Of a stretch of DNA of 64,000 nucleotides, positions 1-9,002 are shown in pieces (the stretch's first letter is position 1; every line of letters begins with the position of its first letter). The notes below the pieces were generated by a model. It did not search any database and was not told the DNA's origin. It saw nothing but the letters and a program-made list of their open reading frames with translations. A program made the translations under genes and the position numbers. The DNA is from Mycobacteroides sp. CBMA 271 (GTDB lineage Bacteria; Actinomycetota; Actinomycetes; Mycobacteriales; Mycobacteriaceae): contig NZ_VTHB01000004.1 in assembly GCF_009729205.1 (NCBI RefSeq), positions 124,001 through 188,000 of the forward strand. Direction: 5' to 3'.

Positions 1-876
1 CGTTGGGCCAACGACCCGGGCGACAACTCGGTGGTGCGTTTCTTCGGCCCGTACGCCTACCGTTCGGTCTTCCACTCCACCTCGCCCGAACAGGAAACCC
101 AACGGGCGCTGGAGCATCTGGAGCAGACCATCCAGTTAGAGGGTCCGCCCACGATCGCCGCGATCATCCTGGAATCGGTGGTCGGCACCAACGGCGTGCT
201 GGTGCCCCCGCCGGGCTACCTGGCCGGGGTGCGGGAGATCTGCGACCGGTACGGCTTGGTGTTCATCGCCGACGAAGTGATGGTCGGGTTCGGGCGATTC
301 GGTGAATGGTTCGCCATCAACGCCTTTGACGTCACCCCGGACCTCATCACCTTCGCCAAGGGCATCAACTCCGGCTACATCCCGCTCGGCGGCGTGGTGA
401 TCTCCGATGCCATCGCCACCAGCTTCGATCACCGCCCCTACCCGGGTGGGCTGACGTACTCCGGTCACCCGTTGGCTTGTGCGGTCGGCGTCGAGACCAT
501 CAAGGTGTTCGAGGATGACAAGATCCTGGAGCGCGTGCGCGACCTCGGTGAGCGCGTGGTGCGTCCCGAGCTCGAGCGTTGGGTGCAGACCCACCCGAGC
601 GTTGGCGAGATCCGTGGCCGCGGCCTGTTCTGGGCGGTGGAACTGGTGCGCGACAAGCAGACTCGCGAGCCGTTGGTGCCGTTCAATGCCAGTGGCGAGG
701 CGGCCGCACCGATGAACGCATTCGCGGCGGCGTGCAAGAAGGCTGGCCTGTGGCCGTTCACGCACTTCAACCGCACGCATGTGGCGCCTCCGCTGATCAT
801 CAGCGAGGAAGATCTGCGGCGCGGGCTGTCGATCATCGACGAGGCGCTGAACGTCGCCGACGGATACGCGGTTTAG
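1..876 (+). CDS. Class III aminotransferase, C-terminal part (5' end outside window)
   Basis: PLP-dependent transaminase of the class III (omega/acetylornithine-like) fold; the window opens inside the gene, in frame from base 1, and 291 codons remain. Family landmarks seen: the ADEV segment (about residue 90 of the visible part) whose Asp contacts the PLP pyridine nitrogen, and the segment [16 protein letters not shown] whose Lys is the expected Schiff-base residue. The last part ([11 protein letters not shown] and a terminal helix) is the usual class III C-terminal domain. The substrate cannot be told from sequence; omega-amino acid or taurine/GABA-type transaminases are closest in style. 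It converges on acdS and the two stop codons overlap by 4 bases. Confidence 0.9.
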   Translation, partial: RWANDPGDNSVVRFFGPYAYRSVFHSTSPEQETQRALEHLEQTIQLEGPPTIAAIILESVVGTNGVLVPPPGYLAGVREICDRYGLVFIADEVMVGFGRFGEWFAINAFDVTPDLITFAKGINSGYIPLGGVVISDAIATSFDHRPYPGGLTYSGHPLACAVGVETIKVFEDDKILERVRDLGERVVRPELERWVQTHPSVGEIRGRGLFWAVELVRDKQTREPLVPFNASGEAAAPMNAFAAACKKAGLWPFTHFNRTHVAPPLIISEEDLRRGLSIIDEALNVADGYAV

Positions 877-1895
877 CCGGTGAACACGCCGCTGTAGGCG
901 TTCAGGGCTGGTTGGCCACCCAGGTGGGCGTACAGGACGGTTGAGCCCGGCTCGATCGTCCCGTCGGTGACCAGGTCGATCAGGCCTGCCATGGACTTGC
1001 CCTCGTAGACCGGGTCGGTGATCATCGCCTCTAGCCGCCCGCACAGCTTTATCGCCTCGACGGTGGATTCGACAGGTACACCGTACTTTTCGCCGGCCCA
1101 TCCCTCGAGCACAGTGATCTCGTCGGGGCGCAGGTCGCGTTCGAGGCCGATCAAGTTCGCTGTGTGCCGCGCGATGCGGGTCACCTGGTCGGTGGTCTTC
1201 GGGAGAGTGGCCGACGCGTCGATACCCAGGACCCGTCGTGGGGGGCCTCCGGCATCGGCGAGTGCGGCGAATCCCGCGATCATGCCGGCGTGCGTCGAGC
1301 CGGTAACAGTGCACACGACGATGGTGTCGAAGAACACGCCCAGCTGTTCTTCTTGCGCGGCAAGTTCATACGCCCAGTTGGCGAAGCCCAGGCCGCCGTA
1401 CTTGTGTTCAGATGCGCCGGCGGGGATGGGATAGGGCTTGCCGCCGCTGTTTTCGACCGCAGCCAGTGCCTCCTCCCATGACCGGCGGATGCCGATATCG
1501 AACCCCGCGGGGTCCAGCCGGGTCTGGGCGCCCATGATGCGCGACAGCAGGATGTTTCCGGCCTTGTCGTTGACGGGATCGTCCCAGTCCACCCAACGCT
1601 CCTGAACCAGGCGGCACTGCATACCCAGCACCGCCGCCACCGCAGCCACCTGCCGAGTGTGATTGGACTGGTAGCCCCCGATGGACACCAATGTGTCGGC
1701 ACCGCTGGCCACGATGTCCGGAACGATGTACTCGAGCTTGCGGATCTTGTTGCCGCCGAAGGCAAGCCCCGAGTTGCAGTCCTCTCGCTTGGCCCAGATC
1801 TGCGCTCCGCCGAGGTGGCGGCTCAGGCGTTCCAGGGGATGGACGGGGCTCGGCCCGAAGGTCAGCGGATAGCGGGGGAAATCGTGAATCGACAA
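873..1895 (-). CDS. acdS: 1-aminocyclopropane-1-carboxylate deaminase / D-cysteine desulfhydrase family
   Basis: PLP enzyme of the tryptophan-synthase-beta fold; ACC deaminases open the cyclopropane ring of ACC to 2-oxobutyrate and ammonia, while close relatives act on D-cysteine. The protein aligns by eye with AcdS over its length: [10 protein letters not shown] near the N-terminus, [21 protein letters not shown] with the PLP lysine, [27 protein letters not shown], and DPVYEGKSM near the end. About 340 residues, normal for the family. I prefer the TTG start at 1895: AGGAG lies 6 bases before it and the product then begins [11 protein letters not shown] like known AcdS. An in-frame ATG at 1908-1910 has no ribosome site and contains the TTG's Shine-Dalgarno just downstream. 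It lies 46 bases after gntR on the same strand, so probably one transcript. ACC versus D-cysteine specificity is not settled here. Confidence 0.88.
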   Translation of the reverse strand: MSIHDFPRYPLTFGPSPVHPLERLSRHLGGAQIWAKREDCNSGLAFGGNKIRKLEYIVPDIVASGADTLVSIGGYQSNHTRQVAAVAAVLGMQCRLVQERWVDWDDPVNDKAGNILLSRIMGAQTRLDPAGFDIGIRRSWEEALAAVENSGGKPYPIPAGASEHKYGGLGFANWAYELAAQEEQLGVFFDTIVVCTVTGSTHAGMIAGFAALADAGGPPRRVLGIDASATLPKTTDQVTRIARHTANLIGLERDLRPDEITVLEGWAGEKYGVPVESTVEAIKLCGRLEAMITDPVYEGKSMAGLIDLVTDGTIEPGSTVLYAHLGGQPALNAYSGVFTG

Positions 1896-1941
1896 GGCGC
1901 TCTCCTGCATGTTTGGGGACGTCGTTGCGGGGCTGCGTCTT

Positions 1942-2622
1942 TCAGCCGGTTCCGAGCTCTTCGTGTGCGGTGCCCTCGGGGGCGGGAATGAGGGTGTGCC
2001 AGTTGTCTCGCGCGGCGCGGCCCGCGCCGTCGCTGTCGCCGGCCTCGCACCGCGCGATGATCTGCTCGTGCAGCGCCACGGAATGACGTCCGTCGCGGCT
2101 GGAGAACCGGATCCGCTCGAGGCGGCGCAGCACCGGGGTGACTTGCTCGAGCACGGCGGCGATGTATGGGTTGGCACTGGCCTCGACGGCGACTGCGTGG
2201 AACTCGTCGTCCGCGGCCAGTGCGGCATCGGGATCGTGCGCGTCGAGGGCGGCGGCGAAACGGGAGTTGGCGTGCCGCATCGCGGCGAGATCAGCGGCCG
2301 AGATGCTGGTGATTGCCTCCCGGACGGCGAGCTCGTGCATGGCGGCGGCGACGGACTGCGCCGCGCGTGCCTCCCGGACGTCGACGGGGCTGACGATGGT
2401 GTGCCGGCCCGGTTGGGTTTGGACCAGGCCGGCCTGGTCCAAACGGGCGAGAGCCTCGCGAATCGGGGTTCGGCTCACGCCCAGCCAGCGGCTGAGCTCG
2501 TCGTCACGCAGCCGCTCGCCCGGCGCGAGGGTGCCATCCACGATGGCCTTACGCAGGGCTTTGTACGCGTCGTCGCGGAGCAGGGACCGTGCGACGACGC
2601 CCTCCGAATGCGGTACCGGCAT
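1942..2622 (-). CDS. GntR-family regulator, FCD (FadR-like) subfamily
   Basis: DNA-binding repressor/activator, about 226 residues. An N-terminal winged helix is visible (residues about 10-75: [40 protein letters not shown]), then an all-helical FCD ligand domain with the metal/ligand-type residues D-D-EFH and HEQII. FCD regulators usually sense small carboxylates or amino-acid breakdown products. The ATG at 2622 is chosen because a perfect 14-bp palindrome ends on it, which suits an autoregulatory operator; an extension to 2658 would need a TTG. Lying immediately upstream of acdS on the same strand, it is the likely regulator of that gene. Confidence 0.88.
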   Translation of the reverse strand: MPVPHSEGVVARSLLRDDAYKALRKAIVDGTLAPGERLRDDELSRWLGVSRTPIREALARLDQAGLVQTQPGRHTIVSPVDVREARAAQSVAAAMHELAVREAITSISAADLAAMRHANSRFAAALDAHDPDAALAADDEFHAVAVEASANPYIAAVLEQVTPVLRRLERIRFSSRDGRHSVALHEQIIARCEAGDSDGAGRAARDNWHTLIPAPEGTAHEELGTG

Positions 2623-2635
2623 GCAATATATTGCA
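2622..2635. promoter_or_regulatory. Candidate GntR operator (palindrome at gntR start)
   Basis: TGCAATATATTGCA is a perfect 14-bp inverted repeat whose last base is the A of the gntR start codon. Short AT-centred palindromes of this size are typical FCD-GntR operators. Binding here would block the gntR-acdS transcript start. Functional assignment is inference. Confidence 0.6.
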
Positions 2636-2737
2636 CATCGCCGAGCGTGCCCCGTCAAGTGCCCCGTGACATTTCAGGGGTGAAACGGGCTGTCGTCGCT
2701 GGTAACACCTCGCCGAGCGCGGCGTTGCGCACGCGGA

Positions 2738-2755
2738 CACGCCGTACTCGGCGTG
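2738..2755 (-). terminator. Hairpin after the TPM-domain gene
   Basis: CACGCCG-TACT-CGGCGTG, a perfect 7-bp stem with a 4-base loop, lies about 32 bases beyond the stop of the gene at 2788-4809 in its reading direction. No U-run follows, as is common for mycobacterial terminators. Confidence 0.45.
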
Positions 2756-2787
2756 CATAACGTGACGCTCGCGGTGGCAAGAGTGAG

Positions 2788-4809
2788 CTAGAAGCGGCCT
2801 CCGCCGCCTCGGAAGCTGGTACCCGAGGAGTGCGAGGAGCCGCCAAACGACGACGACCCGGACCCCGACCATGAGCTGTGGTGGCTGGATCCGCCGCTGA
2901 GCATGCCGCGTAGGACGCCGCCGATCACCGCGCCGGCGATGTTCCCGGCCACATTCCCTGCGACGCTGTACCCGCCGTAATTGCTGTACCCGTCGCTGTA
3001 GTACCGCTGCGCACCGCGGACCTCTTGTAGCGCACCGTTTTCGGCCCGCGTCGCGAGTTCGGCTGCTCGATTGGCCCAGGCAATGGCGTCGGACGGATTC
3101 GAGTCGCGGCTGGCTTCGGCCGACGCGATGTTGCGTTGTGCCTCGGCGAGATCCGCGCGCGCGACTGCACCGACGGCACCCCGGTGCAGGCCGACGTATT
3201 CGCTTGCGGAGTTCACCTTTTGGCGAGCGGTGGTAATGGCCTGAGCCAATGCCCGGGCCCGGCGCTCGGCGGCAGCCTGCTGTTCGTGCACGGTCGTTAA
3301 CAATTTGTCCAGCGCGGCATCTGCCGTCGCCAGGTGGGTGTAGGCGGTCAGCGGATCCGTCGACCCGATCTGTTCCGCTGAGGTGACCGCGGCTACCGCG
3401 GCGTCATGTGCCTGCGCCAGGTCCGCGGTAGCGGCCACACCGGCCTGCTTCTGCAGCTCCTCCGCTTGGGCGATGCCCGATTTGGTGTCGGCGATCGACG
3501 CGGGCAGCGAGTCGGTGGCGTGGCGGATGTTGTTGGCGGCGTTGTCCACTGCGTCGAGCAATGCGGTCGCCTGCGCCAGCGCCGATTCCGCGCCGCGAAC
3601 CGCGTCGACGAGGTTCATCTGCTGGCCCTCGACCGGCCGAGACGCCAGTTCCCGGCCGTGGGAGATGCGCGAATCGGCGAAACCGACGCGCTCGGTTGCC
3701 TCTTTGATGTTGTCGGTGATCGACGCCAACGCCGCACTGTCGAACTCGGTACGCAGTTGCCCGAGAACGCGTTCTGACGCCGGAATGCGCGCGGTGACGG
3801 CAACCACCTGCTGAGTGAGAATGTCCAGCCTTGATGGCGCATTGATGACGAGGTTGCGCAGCGCATCGAACGCGGCGCTCTGTTCGTCCAATGTTCGATC
3901 GGCCCGAGTGGCAGATGTGATGACGTCGATCAGTAGCCGGCGCTGTTCGGTGGGCGTTTCGGGGACAGCATCGTCGAGCTGCTTTCGCACCGAGAATGCC
4001 TGCGCCAACGCCGATTTTGCGGAGTCGACGGCTTGCCGGAAGGGGGCGGTTTGCTCGGTGCCGAACTCCTCGACGGCGAGTGTGAGCTCGGCATCACTGG
4101 TGCGGACCGCGTTGTCGACGTTCACCACAATGGATTTCGACAGACCATCGAGCGCGTCGACAGACTGAGCGGCCAGCGCCTGTGCGTCGGACGGATCGAT
4201 ACCTTTGGCCGCCTCGATCTCCGCCTTGCGACGTGCTCGGGTTCGCAGCGAGGAGTACAGCATGAATGCCCCGACGATGGCGGCACCGACGGCAAGTGCG
4301 ACCAGGATCGCCATCCACGGAATGGAGGTTGACGACGAGGCCGCCGAATCCAGTCCGTTGGCGGTCTTGATGGCGGCGCCGTCCCAATCCGATGTGCGCA
4401 GTGCGGGTTCGATCGTGTTGGTGCGTAGATTGTCGATCTCGGAATCGCTGACGTTCTTGATACCCGATGCGACCTGGAACGCGTAGCTGCGCTCCTGGGT
4501 TGCTACCGCGAGAAGGGCGTCGCGATCTCCCAGTCCGCTTGCCTTGATGGTCTTGCTCGCCCACGCGGCGGGATCGGCGCCGTCGAAATCATCGACGTAC
4601 ACCACCCATAGCCGCACCTTCTGCTTGTCGTACAGCTGGTCGATCGCGGCCCGCACCTTGCCCGGGTTCTTGAGCGCTCCGGCCCGATCGGTGACATAGC
4701 TCGGTACCCGGAAGGGCGGTTCGGCAGTCGCCACCGGTGTCAACAGCAAGGTCGGGGCAAACACCATGAGCACCGCGATCAAGGGACCCAGTGCACGCAG
4801 CAGACGCAT
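2788..4809 (-). CDS. TPM-domain membrane protein, Rv2345-like
   Basis: Large exported protein of about 673 residues that matches the position and build of M. tuberculosis Rv2345. Order seen: signal peptide (about 1-30, ending near ATA-EPPF), a TPM domain (about 35-155, including VTDRAGAL and LWVVYVDDFDG), a membrane segment (about 165-190, IPWMAILVALAVGAAIVGAFMLY), a long Ala/Glu-rich helical coiled-coil region, and a Ser/Gly/His-rich tail ending SFRGGGGRF. TPM domains occur in envelope proteins, some linked to photosystem repair or phosphatase activity; the role in mycobacteria is unknown. I use the ATG at 4809 rather than the in-frame TTG at 4818, because a -10 element TAGATT sits 7 bases before the ATG and would include the TTG. 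Divergent from dgt. Confidence 0.85.
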   Translation of the reverse strand: MRLLRALGPLIAVLMVFAPTLLLTPVATAEPPFRVPSYVTDRAGALKNPGKVRAAIDQLYDKQKVRLWVVYVDDFDGADPAAWASKTIKASGLGDRDALLAVATQERSYAFQVASGIKNVSDSEIDNLRTNTIEPALRTSDWDGAAIKTANGLDSAASSSTSIPWMAILVALAVGAAIVGAFMLYSSLRTRARRKAEIEAAKGIDPSDAQALAAQSVDALDGLSKSIVVNVDNAVRTSDAELTLAVEEFGTEQTAPFRQAVDSAKSALAQAFSVRKQLDDAVPETPTEQRRLLIDVITSATRADRTLDEQSAAFDALRNLVINAPSRLDILTQQVVAVTARIPASERVLGQLRTEFDSAALASITDNIKEATERVGFADSRISHGRELASRPVEGQQMNLVDAVRGAESALAQATALLDAVDNAANNIRHATDSLPASIADTKSGIAQAEELQKQAGVAATADLAQAHDAAVAAVTSAEQIGSTDPLTAYTHLATADAALDKLLTTVHEQQAAAERRARALAQAITTARQKVNSASEYVGLHRGAVGAVARADLAEAQRNIASAEASRDSNPSDAIAWANRAAELATRAENGALQEVRGAQRYYSDGYSNYGGYSVAGNVAGNIAGAVIGGVLRGMLSGGSSHHSSWSGSGSSSFGGSSHSSGTSFRGGGGRF

Positions 4810-4816
4810 GCTCGCC

Positions 4817-4822
4817 AATCTA
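4817..4822 (-). promoter_or_regulatory. -10 element for leaderless TPM-domain gene
   Basis: TAGATT (TANNNT) lies 7 bases upstream of the ATG at 4809, the spacing expected when transcription begins at the start codon. Confidence 0.45.
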
Positions 4823-4868
4823 GTGCCTCGCGCGACGCTCCGACCCGTCCTGGCAGACTGGGCTCACG

Positions 4869-6155
4869 ATGCCCAAACAGGATGCCTACACCGATTCCGA
4901 CCGTGAACGCGTCGTCACCGAAACACCCAAGACGGCGATGATCGGAAACCCAGCCGTCTCGGCCGTGCAGGAGTACCGGACCGACTTCGCGCGCGACAGG
5001 GCACGTGTCCTGCACAGCGCCGCGTTCCGGCGTTTGGCCGATAAGACCCAGGTGGTGGGGCCGCGTGAGGGCGATACGCCGCGCACCCGGCTGACGCATT
5101 CGGTGGAGGTGGCGCAGATCGGGCGCGGTATCGCCACCGGGTTGGGCGCCGATCCGGACCTGGTAGACCTCGCGGGGCTGGCACACGACATCGGACATCC
5201 GCCGTACGGACACAACGGTGAACGGGCGTTGGACGAGGTGGCCGTGGACTGCGGCGGGTTTGAGGGCAACGCGCAGAACCTGCGCATCCTTACCCGGCTG
5301 GAGCCCAAAGTCGTTGATGCCGAAGGCAACAGCGCCGGGCTTAACCTGACCCGGGCGGCACTGGACGCCGCGACGAAGTATCCGTGGCTGCGTGCGCCCG
5401 GCGGTAAGAAGTTCGGGGCCTATGACACCGACAGCGCCGCACTGGACTGGGTACGTGCCGGGGCGCCGCCGCAGCGGCGCTGCCTGGAGGCGCAGATCAT
5501 GGACTGGTCAGATGACGTCGCCTATTCGGTGCACGACGTTGAGGACGGCGTCATCTCCGGGCGCATCGACCTGCGGGTGCTGGCGTCGCCGGGGGAGGCG
5601 CAGGTGTTGGCCGAGTTGGGGGTGCGTTCGTTCGGCGGCCTGGAGCAGGGGGCGCTGGAGGAGGCGGCCGCGCGGTTGGCGACGCTGCCGGTGGTGGCGG
5701 CCATCGGCCCCTATGACGGCACGTTGACGGCGTCGGCGAACCTCAAGCGGCTGACCAGTGAATTCGTGGGCCGGTTCGCCTCGGCCGCGATCGGCGCCAC
5801 CCGGACGGTGGCGGGGGACGGCCCGCTGATCAGGTTCGAGGCCGAGCTGACCGTGCCCGAGATAGTGGCCGCCGAGGTGGCGGTGCTGAAAATGCTTGCG
5901 CTGCAATTCATCATGTCCGATCCGCGGCATATCGCGGTACAGGCCCGTCAGCGTGAACGCATCCACCGGGTGGCGCAGTGGCTGGTCGCGGGGGCCCCGG
6001 CCACGCTGGATCCGGTGTTCCTGCCCGCGTTCGAGGCCGCCGCAGACGACGCGGCCCGCACCCGGGTGGTGGTGGATCAGATCGCCTCGTACACCGAAAG
6101 TCGACTTGAGCGGGTGGACCGCGATAGTCAGGGCGTGCAAGCCAGCTGGGCCTGA
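4869..6155 (+). CDS. dgt: Deoxyguanosinetriphosphate triphosphohydrolase-like protein
   Basis: HD-superfamily dNTPase that hydrolyses dGTP (or related dNTPs) to the nucleoside and tripolyphosphate; cytoplasmic. The HD signature [15 protein letters not shown] is at residues about 104-118 (His106-Asp107), preceded by the conserved [14 protein letters not shown] segment with another metal-binding His. Length 428 matches the actinobacterial Dgt type (M. tuberculosis Rv2344c). ATG at 4869. dnaG follows after 25 bases in the same direction, the conserved mycobacterial order, though dnaG also seems to have its own promoter. Confidence 0.95.
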   Translation: MPKQDAYTDSDRERVVTETPKTAMIGNPAVSAVQEYRTDFARDRARVLHSAAFRRLADKTQVVGPREGDTPRTRLTHSVEVAQIGRGIATGLGADPDLVDLAGLAHDIGHPPYGHNGERALDEVAVDCGGFEGNAQNLRILTRLEPKVVDAEGNSAGLNLTRAALDAATKYPWLRAPGGKKFGAYDTDSAALDWVRAGAPPQRRCLEAQIMDWSDDVAYSVHDVEDGVISGRIDLRVLASPGEAQVLAELGVRSFGGLEQGALEEAAARLATLPVVAAIGPYDGTLTASANLKRLTSEFVGRFASAAIGATRTVAGDGPLIRFEAELTVPEIVAAEVAVLKMLALQFIMSDPRHIAVQARQRERIHRVAQWLVAGAPATLDPVFLPAFEAAADDAARTRVVVDQIASYTESRLERVDRDSQGVQASWA

Positions 6156-6168
6156 CGGCGAGGTTGGC

Positions 6169-6174
6169 TAAGCT
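6169..6174 (+). promoter_or_regulatory. -10 element for leaderless dnaG transcript
   Basis: TAAGCT (TANNNT) is followed by exactly 6 bases and the GTG start of dnaG at 6181, consistent with leaderless transcription. No Shine-Dalgarno precedes the GTG. Confidence 0.5.
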
Positions 6175-6180
6175 AACCGG

Positions 6181-8085
6181 GTGGCCGGCCGGATTCCTGA
6201 TCGCGATATCGCGGCGATCCGTGAGCGCACCCGGATCGAGGACATCGTCGGCGACTACGTTCAGCTCAAGCGTGCGGGTGCCGACTCGCTCAAGGGCCTG
6301 TGTCCTTTCCATGACGAGAAGTCGCCGTCCTTTCATGTGCGGCCCAACCACGGGCACTTCCACTGCTTCGGTTGCGGTGAGGGCGGCGACGCCTACACCT
6401 TCATCCAGAAGGTCGAACACATCACCTTCGTGGAGGCTGTCGAGCGGTTGGCCGACCGGATCAGCTACACCATCAACTACGAGGGCGGCGGCACCGCCGT
6501 GCAGCGTGACCGCGGCACCCGGGCTCGGCTCGTCGCCGCCAATGCCGCGGCGCAGGAGTTCTATGCTGCCGCACTGGATTCCCCGGAGGCGGCACCGGCA
6601 CGTCAGTACCTGACCGAGCGTAATTTCGATGGTGCCGCGGCCAAGCAGTACGGGTGCGGGTTCGCGCCGGCGGGGTGGGACACCCTGACAAAGCACTTGA
6701 TGCGCAAAGGCTTCGAATTCAAGGAGCTGGAAGCTGCCGGTCTGTCCAAGGAGGGGCGCCGCGGCCCCATCGACCGATTCCACCGGCGGCTGCTGTGGCC
6801 GATTCGATCCAGCAGTGGCGAAGTCATCGGTTTCGGGGCGCGCAAGATCTTCGATGACGACACCATGCCGGGTAAGTACGTCAACACCCCGGAAACCATG
6901 CTGTACAAGAAGTCTTCGGTGCTGTTCGGGCTGGATCTGGCGCGGCGCGATATCGCCAAGGGACATCAGGCGGTGGTCGTCGAGGGCTACACCGACGTGA
7001 TGGCGATGCACCTGGCCGGGGTGACCACGGCGGTGGCATCCTGCGGCACCGCCTTCGGTGAAGAGCACCTCTCGATGCTGCGACGTCTGATGATGGACGA
7101 CTCGTACTTCCGTGGCGAGCTCATCTACGTCTTTGACGGAGACGCCGCCGGCCAGGCCGCGGCCCTGAAAGCCTTTGAGGGAGAACAGAACCTGGCGGGT
7201 CAGTCGTTTGTGGCGGTGGCCCCGGATGGCATGGACCCGTGCGATCTGAGGCTCAAGTCGGGGGAGGGTGCGCTGAGTGATTTGGTTGCGCGTCGAATTC
7301 CGCTCTTCGCCTTCGCGATCCGCTCGGCGCTCGCGGAATCGGATCTGGAGATCGCCGAGGGCCGGGTCGATGCGCTACGGCGCTGTGTGCCGATGGTCGC
7401 CAAGATCAAGGATCCGACGCTGCGCGACGAGTACGCCCGGCAGCTGGCCGGCTGGGTCGGCTGGGACGACGTGGCCCAGATTCTCGCGCGGGTGCGTGAG
7501 GAGGCCGGTAAGGCGGCGAGGGGCGGCGCTGCTTCGCCCGACCGTCGTGCCCGCGGTGCCGAAGCTGGGGCCGCACCCAAGGTTGCGATGCCCGACCCCA
7601 AGGACCCCACCCTGTCTCCCCAGCGGGAAGCGCTCAAGGCCGCACTACAGTTCCCCGCCTTGGCCGGGCCGGTATTCGATTCACTGCCCGCCGACAGCTT
7701 CACCCATCCCGGCTACGTGGCGGTGCACGCCGCTATCGAGGCGGCCGGGGGCACCGCGGCGGGAGTCGTCGGTGCGGAGTGGACGGAGAAGGTGCGGCAG
7801 AGCGCGTCGTCCCAGAATCAGGTGATGCTGATCAATGCGCTGACCGTCGATGCCATTCAGGTCGACAGCGATGAGCAGCTGCCCCGGTACATCGGGTCGG
7901 TGTTGGCCAGGCTGCAAGAGGTGTGGGTCGGACGGCAGGTGGCCGAGGTCAAGTCGAAGCTGCAGCGGATGTCGCCGGTGGAGCACGCCGACGAGTACCA
8001 CGCGCTGTTCGGTGATCTGGTGGCGCTGGAGGCGTATCGGCGCAGTCTGCTGGAGCAGGTCAGCGGCGACGAGGTGTCGGGCTGA
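6181..8085 (+). CDS. dnaG: DNA primase
   Basis: Synthesises RNA primers at the replication fork with the DnaB helicase. Visible domains: CHC2 zinc-binding domain with Cys41, His44, Cys62 and Cys65; DnaG catalytic N-terminal core (about 130-250); TOPRIM domain with VVVEGYTDVMA (Glu) and YVFDGDAAGQAA (DxD region); and a variable C-terminal DnaB-interaction domain after a charged, Ala/Gly-rich linker (about 440-475). 634 residues, normal for mycobacteria. Starts with GTG. The last 26 bases overlap the antisense gene at 8060-8335, as with Rv2343c/Rv2342. Confidence 0.97.
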   Translation: MAGRIPDRDIAAIRERTRIEDIVGDYVQLKRAGADSLKGLCPFHDEKSPSFHVRPNHGHFHCFGCGEGGDAYTFIQKVEHITFVEAVERLADRISYTINYEGGGTAVQRDRGTRARLVAANAAAQEFYAAALDSPEAAPARQYLTERNFDGAAAKQYGCGFAPAGWDTLTKHLMRKGFEFKELEAAGLSKEGRRGPIDRFHRRLLWPIRSSSGEVIGFGARKIFDDDTMPGKYVNTPETMLYKKSSVLFGLDLARRDIAKGHQAVVVEGYTDVMAMHLAGVTTAVASCGTAFGEEHLSMLRRLMMDDSYFRGELIYVFDGDAAGQAAALKAFEGEQNLAGQSFVAVAPDGMDPCDLRLKSGEGALSDLVARRIPLFAFAIRSALAESDLEIAEGRVDALRRCVPMVAKIKDPTLRDEYARQLAGWVGWDDVAQILARVREEAGKAARGGAASPDRRARGAEAGAAPKVAMPDPKDPTLSPQREALKAALQFPALAGPVFDSLPADSFTHPGYVAVHAAIEAAGGTAAGVVGAEWTEKVRQSASSQNQVMLINALTVDAIQVDSDEQLPRYIGSVLARLQEVWVGRQVAEVKSKLQRMSPVEHADEYHALFGDLVALEAYRRSLLEQVSGDEVSG

Positions 8086-8335
8086 CCTGCTTGTTGTCGA
8101 GCTGAGGCTCCGGCTCCAAGATCATGGTCGTCTCGTCGATCGGTGTGAGTTCCACCATGTGTGGGTCGGGGGAGAGGCTGTGCGCCAGACGGCGACGGCT
8201 GATCTCGATCAGCTTCTTGGTCGCGGGACTGGCCGTAACCGCCTGATACCCGTTGACGATCTGCTCGTATCGGCGGCGGCCAGCCTTCGCGCCCAGCACG
8301 TAGCCCGCTGCCAGCACCAATAAAACCCGAATCAC
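8060..8335 (-). CDS. Small conserved membrane-associated protein, Rv2342-like
   Basis: 91-residue protein in the position of M. tuberculosis Rv2342, convergent with dnaG. It begins with a single hydrophobic stretch (residues 2-15, IRVLLVLAAGYVLG), followed by a basic patch (KAGRRRYEQI) and a soluble helical tail, so it is probably a one-pass membrane protein with the tail inside. The GTG at 8335 is preceded by GGAGG at about 4-5 bases, a good ribosome site. Function unknown. Its 3' end overlaps the dnaG 3' end by 26 bases, so the two mRNAs are complementary there. Confidence 0.8.
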   Translation of the reverse strand: MIRVLLVLAAGYVLGAKAGRRRYEQIVNGYQAVTASPATKKLIEISRRRLAHSLSPDPHMVELTPIDETTMILEPEPQLDNKQVSPTPRRR

Positions 8336-8455
8336 GAACCCTCCACCGACGTACGAAGTTGCCCCTATCCTGCCTGATGCACCTGTGAAGGGCTGAGCCA
8401 GGACACTTCCAGGTGCCCGCCTCTACGCGACAACGCGCTCGGAGGGGGAACTGAC

Positions 8456-8486
8456 TTGGCTTTCACCCCGGCTCGTAAGCTAGAGT
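8456..8486 (+). promoter_or_regulatory. Possible tRNA-Asn promoter
   Basis: TTGGCT (8456-8461) and TAGAGT (8481-8486) are 19 bases apart, about 40 bases before the tRNA. The same CTAGAGT context precedes tRNA-Met at 33221. Confidence 0.35.
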
Positions 8487-8526
8487 CATGCCTCGGCTCG
8501 CGGTACAAACAACGCGAACCGGGTAA

Positions 8527-8599
8527 TCCCCTGTAGCTCAATTGGCAGAGCTTCCGACTGTTAATCGGACGGTTCTTGGTTCGAGTCCAAGCGGGGGAG
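8527..8599 (+). tRNA. asnT: tRNA-Asn (GTT)
   Basis: 73-base cloverleaf: acceptor stem TCCCCTG/CGGGGGA, D-arm with GCTC...GAGC, anticodon loop CTGTTAATC with anticodon GTT, T-loop GGTTCGAGTCC, discriminator G. CCA is not encoded. In M. tuberculosis tRNA-Asn also lies beyond the Rv2342 homologue. It borders the accessory island that follows, so it may have served as an integration site, but no duplicated 3' end was found. Confidence 0.95.
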
Positions 8600-8610
8600 C
8601 ACAGCATCGC

Positions 8611-8644
8611 AAAAGCTCCGTCTCCTCCGGGAGGCGGAGCTTTT
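8611..8644 (+). terminator. Intrinsic terminator after tRNA-Asn
   Basis: AAAAGCTCCG pairs perfectly with CGGAGCTTTT (10 bp) around an inner CTCC/GGAG stem, and the 3' arm ends in TTTT. A strong rho-independent terminator 11 bases after the tRNA. Confidence 0.85.
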
Positions 8645-9002
8645 GCGTCCCGGGGTCCAGCGGCGTGAGCTGCCTCTGCAGCGAGCGGACGGGCTTAACG
8701 GGCAGGCCATCATGCCGCGTTGCCGGTGATGTCATTGCTTGAATTGGTTGTGGTCGTGACCGCGTGGGCAGCACGGAAGGTCTCCGACTAGCCGGGCGGC
8801 GTTCTAGATCCTGGTCACACCAACAACGGCGCCGAGAAGTCGAGCGTATTCCCCGTTGGTATGGAGCGGTCGAGCTAGCCTTCGTCTGCTGGGAGTTTCT
8901 TCGATGAACTAGCACCTGGCCGGTGATTGCCGCCCACAGGCGATGGGTTCGCAGGCCCATGTCGGATGCGATCGAATCGCCACCTCACCCCAACGGCCCA
9001 GG
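8645..9002. other. Intergenic stretch, no recognisable gene
   Basis: About 360 bases between the tRNA terminator and the first island gene. Open frames here (for example antisense 8538-8960) read as Arg/Ser-rich nonsense and one runs through the tRNA. I saw no integrase, inverted repeat pair or duplicated tRNA end. It may be eroded junction DNA. Confidence 0.4.

Noticed and set aside
6160..6178. Iron-box-like sequence AGGTTGGCTAAGCTAACC before dnaG
   Set aside because: It resembles the IdeR consensus only with shifted spacing between half-sites; better explained as a -10 region.
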